Shown in pieces: positions 63,457 to 64,000 of a DNA stretch of 64,000 nt. Under the pieces are notes generated by a model. The model had not been told where the DNA came from. It saw only the letters and a program-made list of their open reading frames with translations, and ran no database searches. The position numbers and the translations under genes are program-made. Position 1 is the first letter of the stretch, and every line of letters begins with the position of its first letter. The stretch is from Trichomonas vaginalis G3 (lineage: Eukaryota > Parabasalia > Trichomonadida > Trichomonadidae): contig NC_067205.1 in assembly GCF_026262505.1 (NCBI RefSeq), positions 21,299,585-21,363,584 on the forward strand. The letters run 5' to 3'.

Positions 63457-63840
63457 TTATAAATCAGAATAATAAGCTAATGTTAATGCATAAATTGTTT
63501 TAGGAATCGAAAGGATGTTGATGCGTTTGTTGTCTTTCAGACTGTTAGGAATAACAAAAAATGTTAGTGATTGATGTGATGATGTTTTATTATCATCATC
63601 AACAACATAAAGATAAATTGAATGAAATCCACATGAAATAGAATCAATTCCAATTGATTCGGTGAATGGACGTTGATTACGATCATAAATTTGAAATGTC
63701 GTTAAATCATTAAATGTTTCTTCATCAAGTTTGTATTTGACTGTGAATGTTCCTCGCTCATCTGAATCTTGAACAAAACCATCAACATAAATCTTCTTAT
63801 TCACATCTTTGATGAATGTTTGATTATTTCTCGTTGTTAT
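63457..63840 (-). pseudogene. Gene F remnant: C-terminal Ig-like repeat
   Basis: About 127 codons. The segment ITTRNNQTFIKDVNKKIYVDG starts a family repeat, followed by VQDSDERGTFTVKYKLDEE and HSIYLYVVDDDNKTSSHQSL. The tail NILSIPKTIYALTLAYYSDL differs from both the RPKQY tail and that of gene E, although the repeat resembles the last one of gene E. The 5' part is missing: the family sequence ends at about 63840, where an integrase-type fragment begins. Confidence 0.75.
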
Positions 63841-64000
63841 TTGTTTGCGATAATAGACGACAGATCGCGAAAAATCATAGATTTTAATTTATTTACCGAA
63901 AAAACAGCTCAAAATACAACTGCAGTTCTTAAAAGAGCATTAAGTACTCTACCTCAACCACCATACGCTATTTGGACTGATAACGGCCTTGAAAATAAAA
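63841..64000 (+). mobile_element. Integrase (rve) fragment of a virus-like element, cut by window end
   Basis: One frame is open to the window edge and encodes AIIDDRSRKIIDFNLFTEKT, then ALSTLPQPPYAIWTDNGLEN. This is the core of an RNase H-fold integrase, as found in Polintons and in LTR-type elements. The start is abrupt within the protein, so only part of an element is present here. Which of the two families it belongs to cannot be told from this piece. Confidence 0.75.

Overview
The window looks like genomic DNA of a parabasalid protist, most likely a Trichomonas-type species. The support is a Polinton/Maverick, two DD34D mariner elements, a family of long Ig-like repeat proteins, AT-rich intronless genes, and AACCGTT-type motifs just upstream of start codons. 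The species itself cannot be fixed from the sequence alone.

Region 1 (1-20394) is satellite DNA with no credible gene. Two almost identical 3-kb units (1-3070 and 3071-6078) are followed by a short-period array (6079-9055) rich in a small hairpin. From about 9055 the same repeats continue with frequent scattered indels. They switch strand near 11040-11072 and run in reverse complement to an assembly gap at 20395-20419. This part reads like unpolished single-read sequence, possibly a foldback chimera, or else a real large inverted repeat.

Region 2 (20749-22445) is an array of about seven units of roughly 247 bp. Each unit is made almost entirely of four consecutive inverted repeats. This is the most unusual non-coding structure in the window.

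Region 3 (about 22540-39800) is a Polinton/Maverick fossil. It carries a family B DNA polymerase, an HNH-type gene, a packaging ATPase, a superfamily 3 helicase, a probable major capsid gene and about fifteen small unassigned genes. Several genes look whole; I count roughly six breaks among the recognisable ones. I found no integrase and no clear terminal inverted repeats in it.

Region 4 (40650-63840) is a cluster, all on the minus strand, of a paralogous family: a conserved N-terminal region, five to eight Ig-like repeats of about 95 residues, and often a shared tail ending in RPKQY. Gene A (40650-43382) is open throughout. Gene B is split by an insertion of about 1 kb, gene C by a mariner, gene D has one stop codon and a lost 3' end, gene E has a homopolymer frameshift, and gene F is cut off by another element. 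A second, nearly identical mariner (58136-59434) sits in a spacer that also holds three 68-bp foldback repeats.

Region 5 (63841-64000) is the start of an integrase-bearing virus-like fragment that runs off the window edge.

Overall this is a repeat-rich, probably subtelomeric or heterochromatic, accessory region. Mobile elements and recombination are breaking up and reshuffling a lineage-specific repeat-protein family there.
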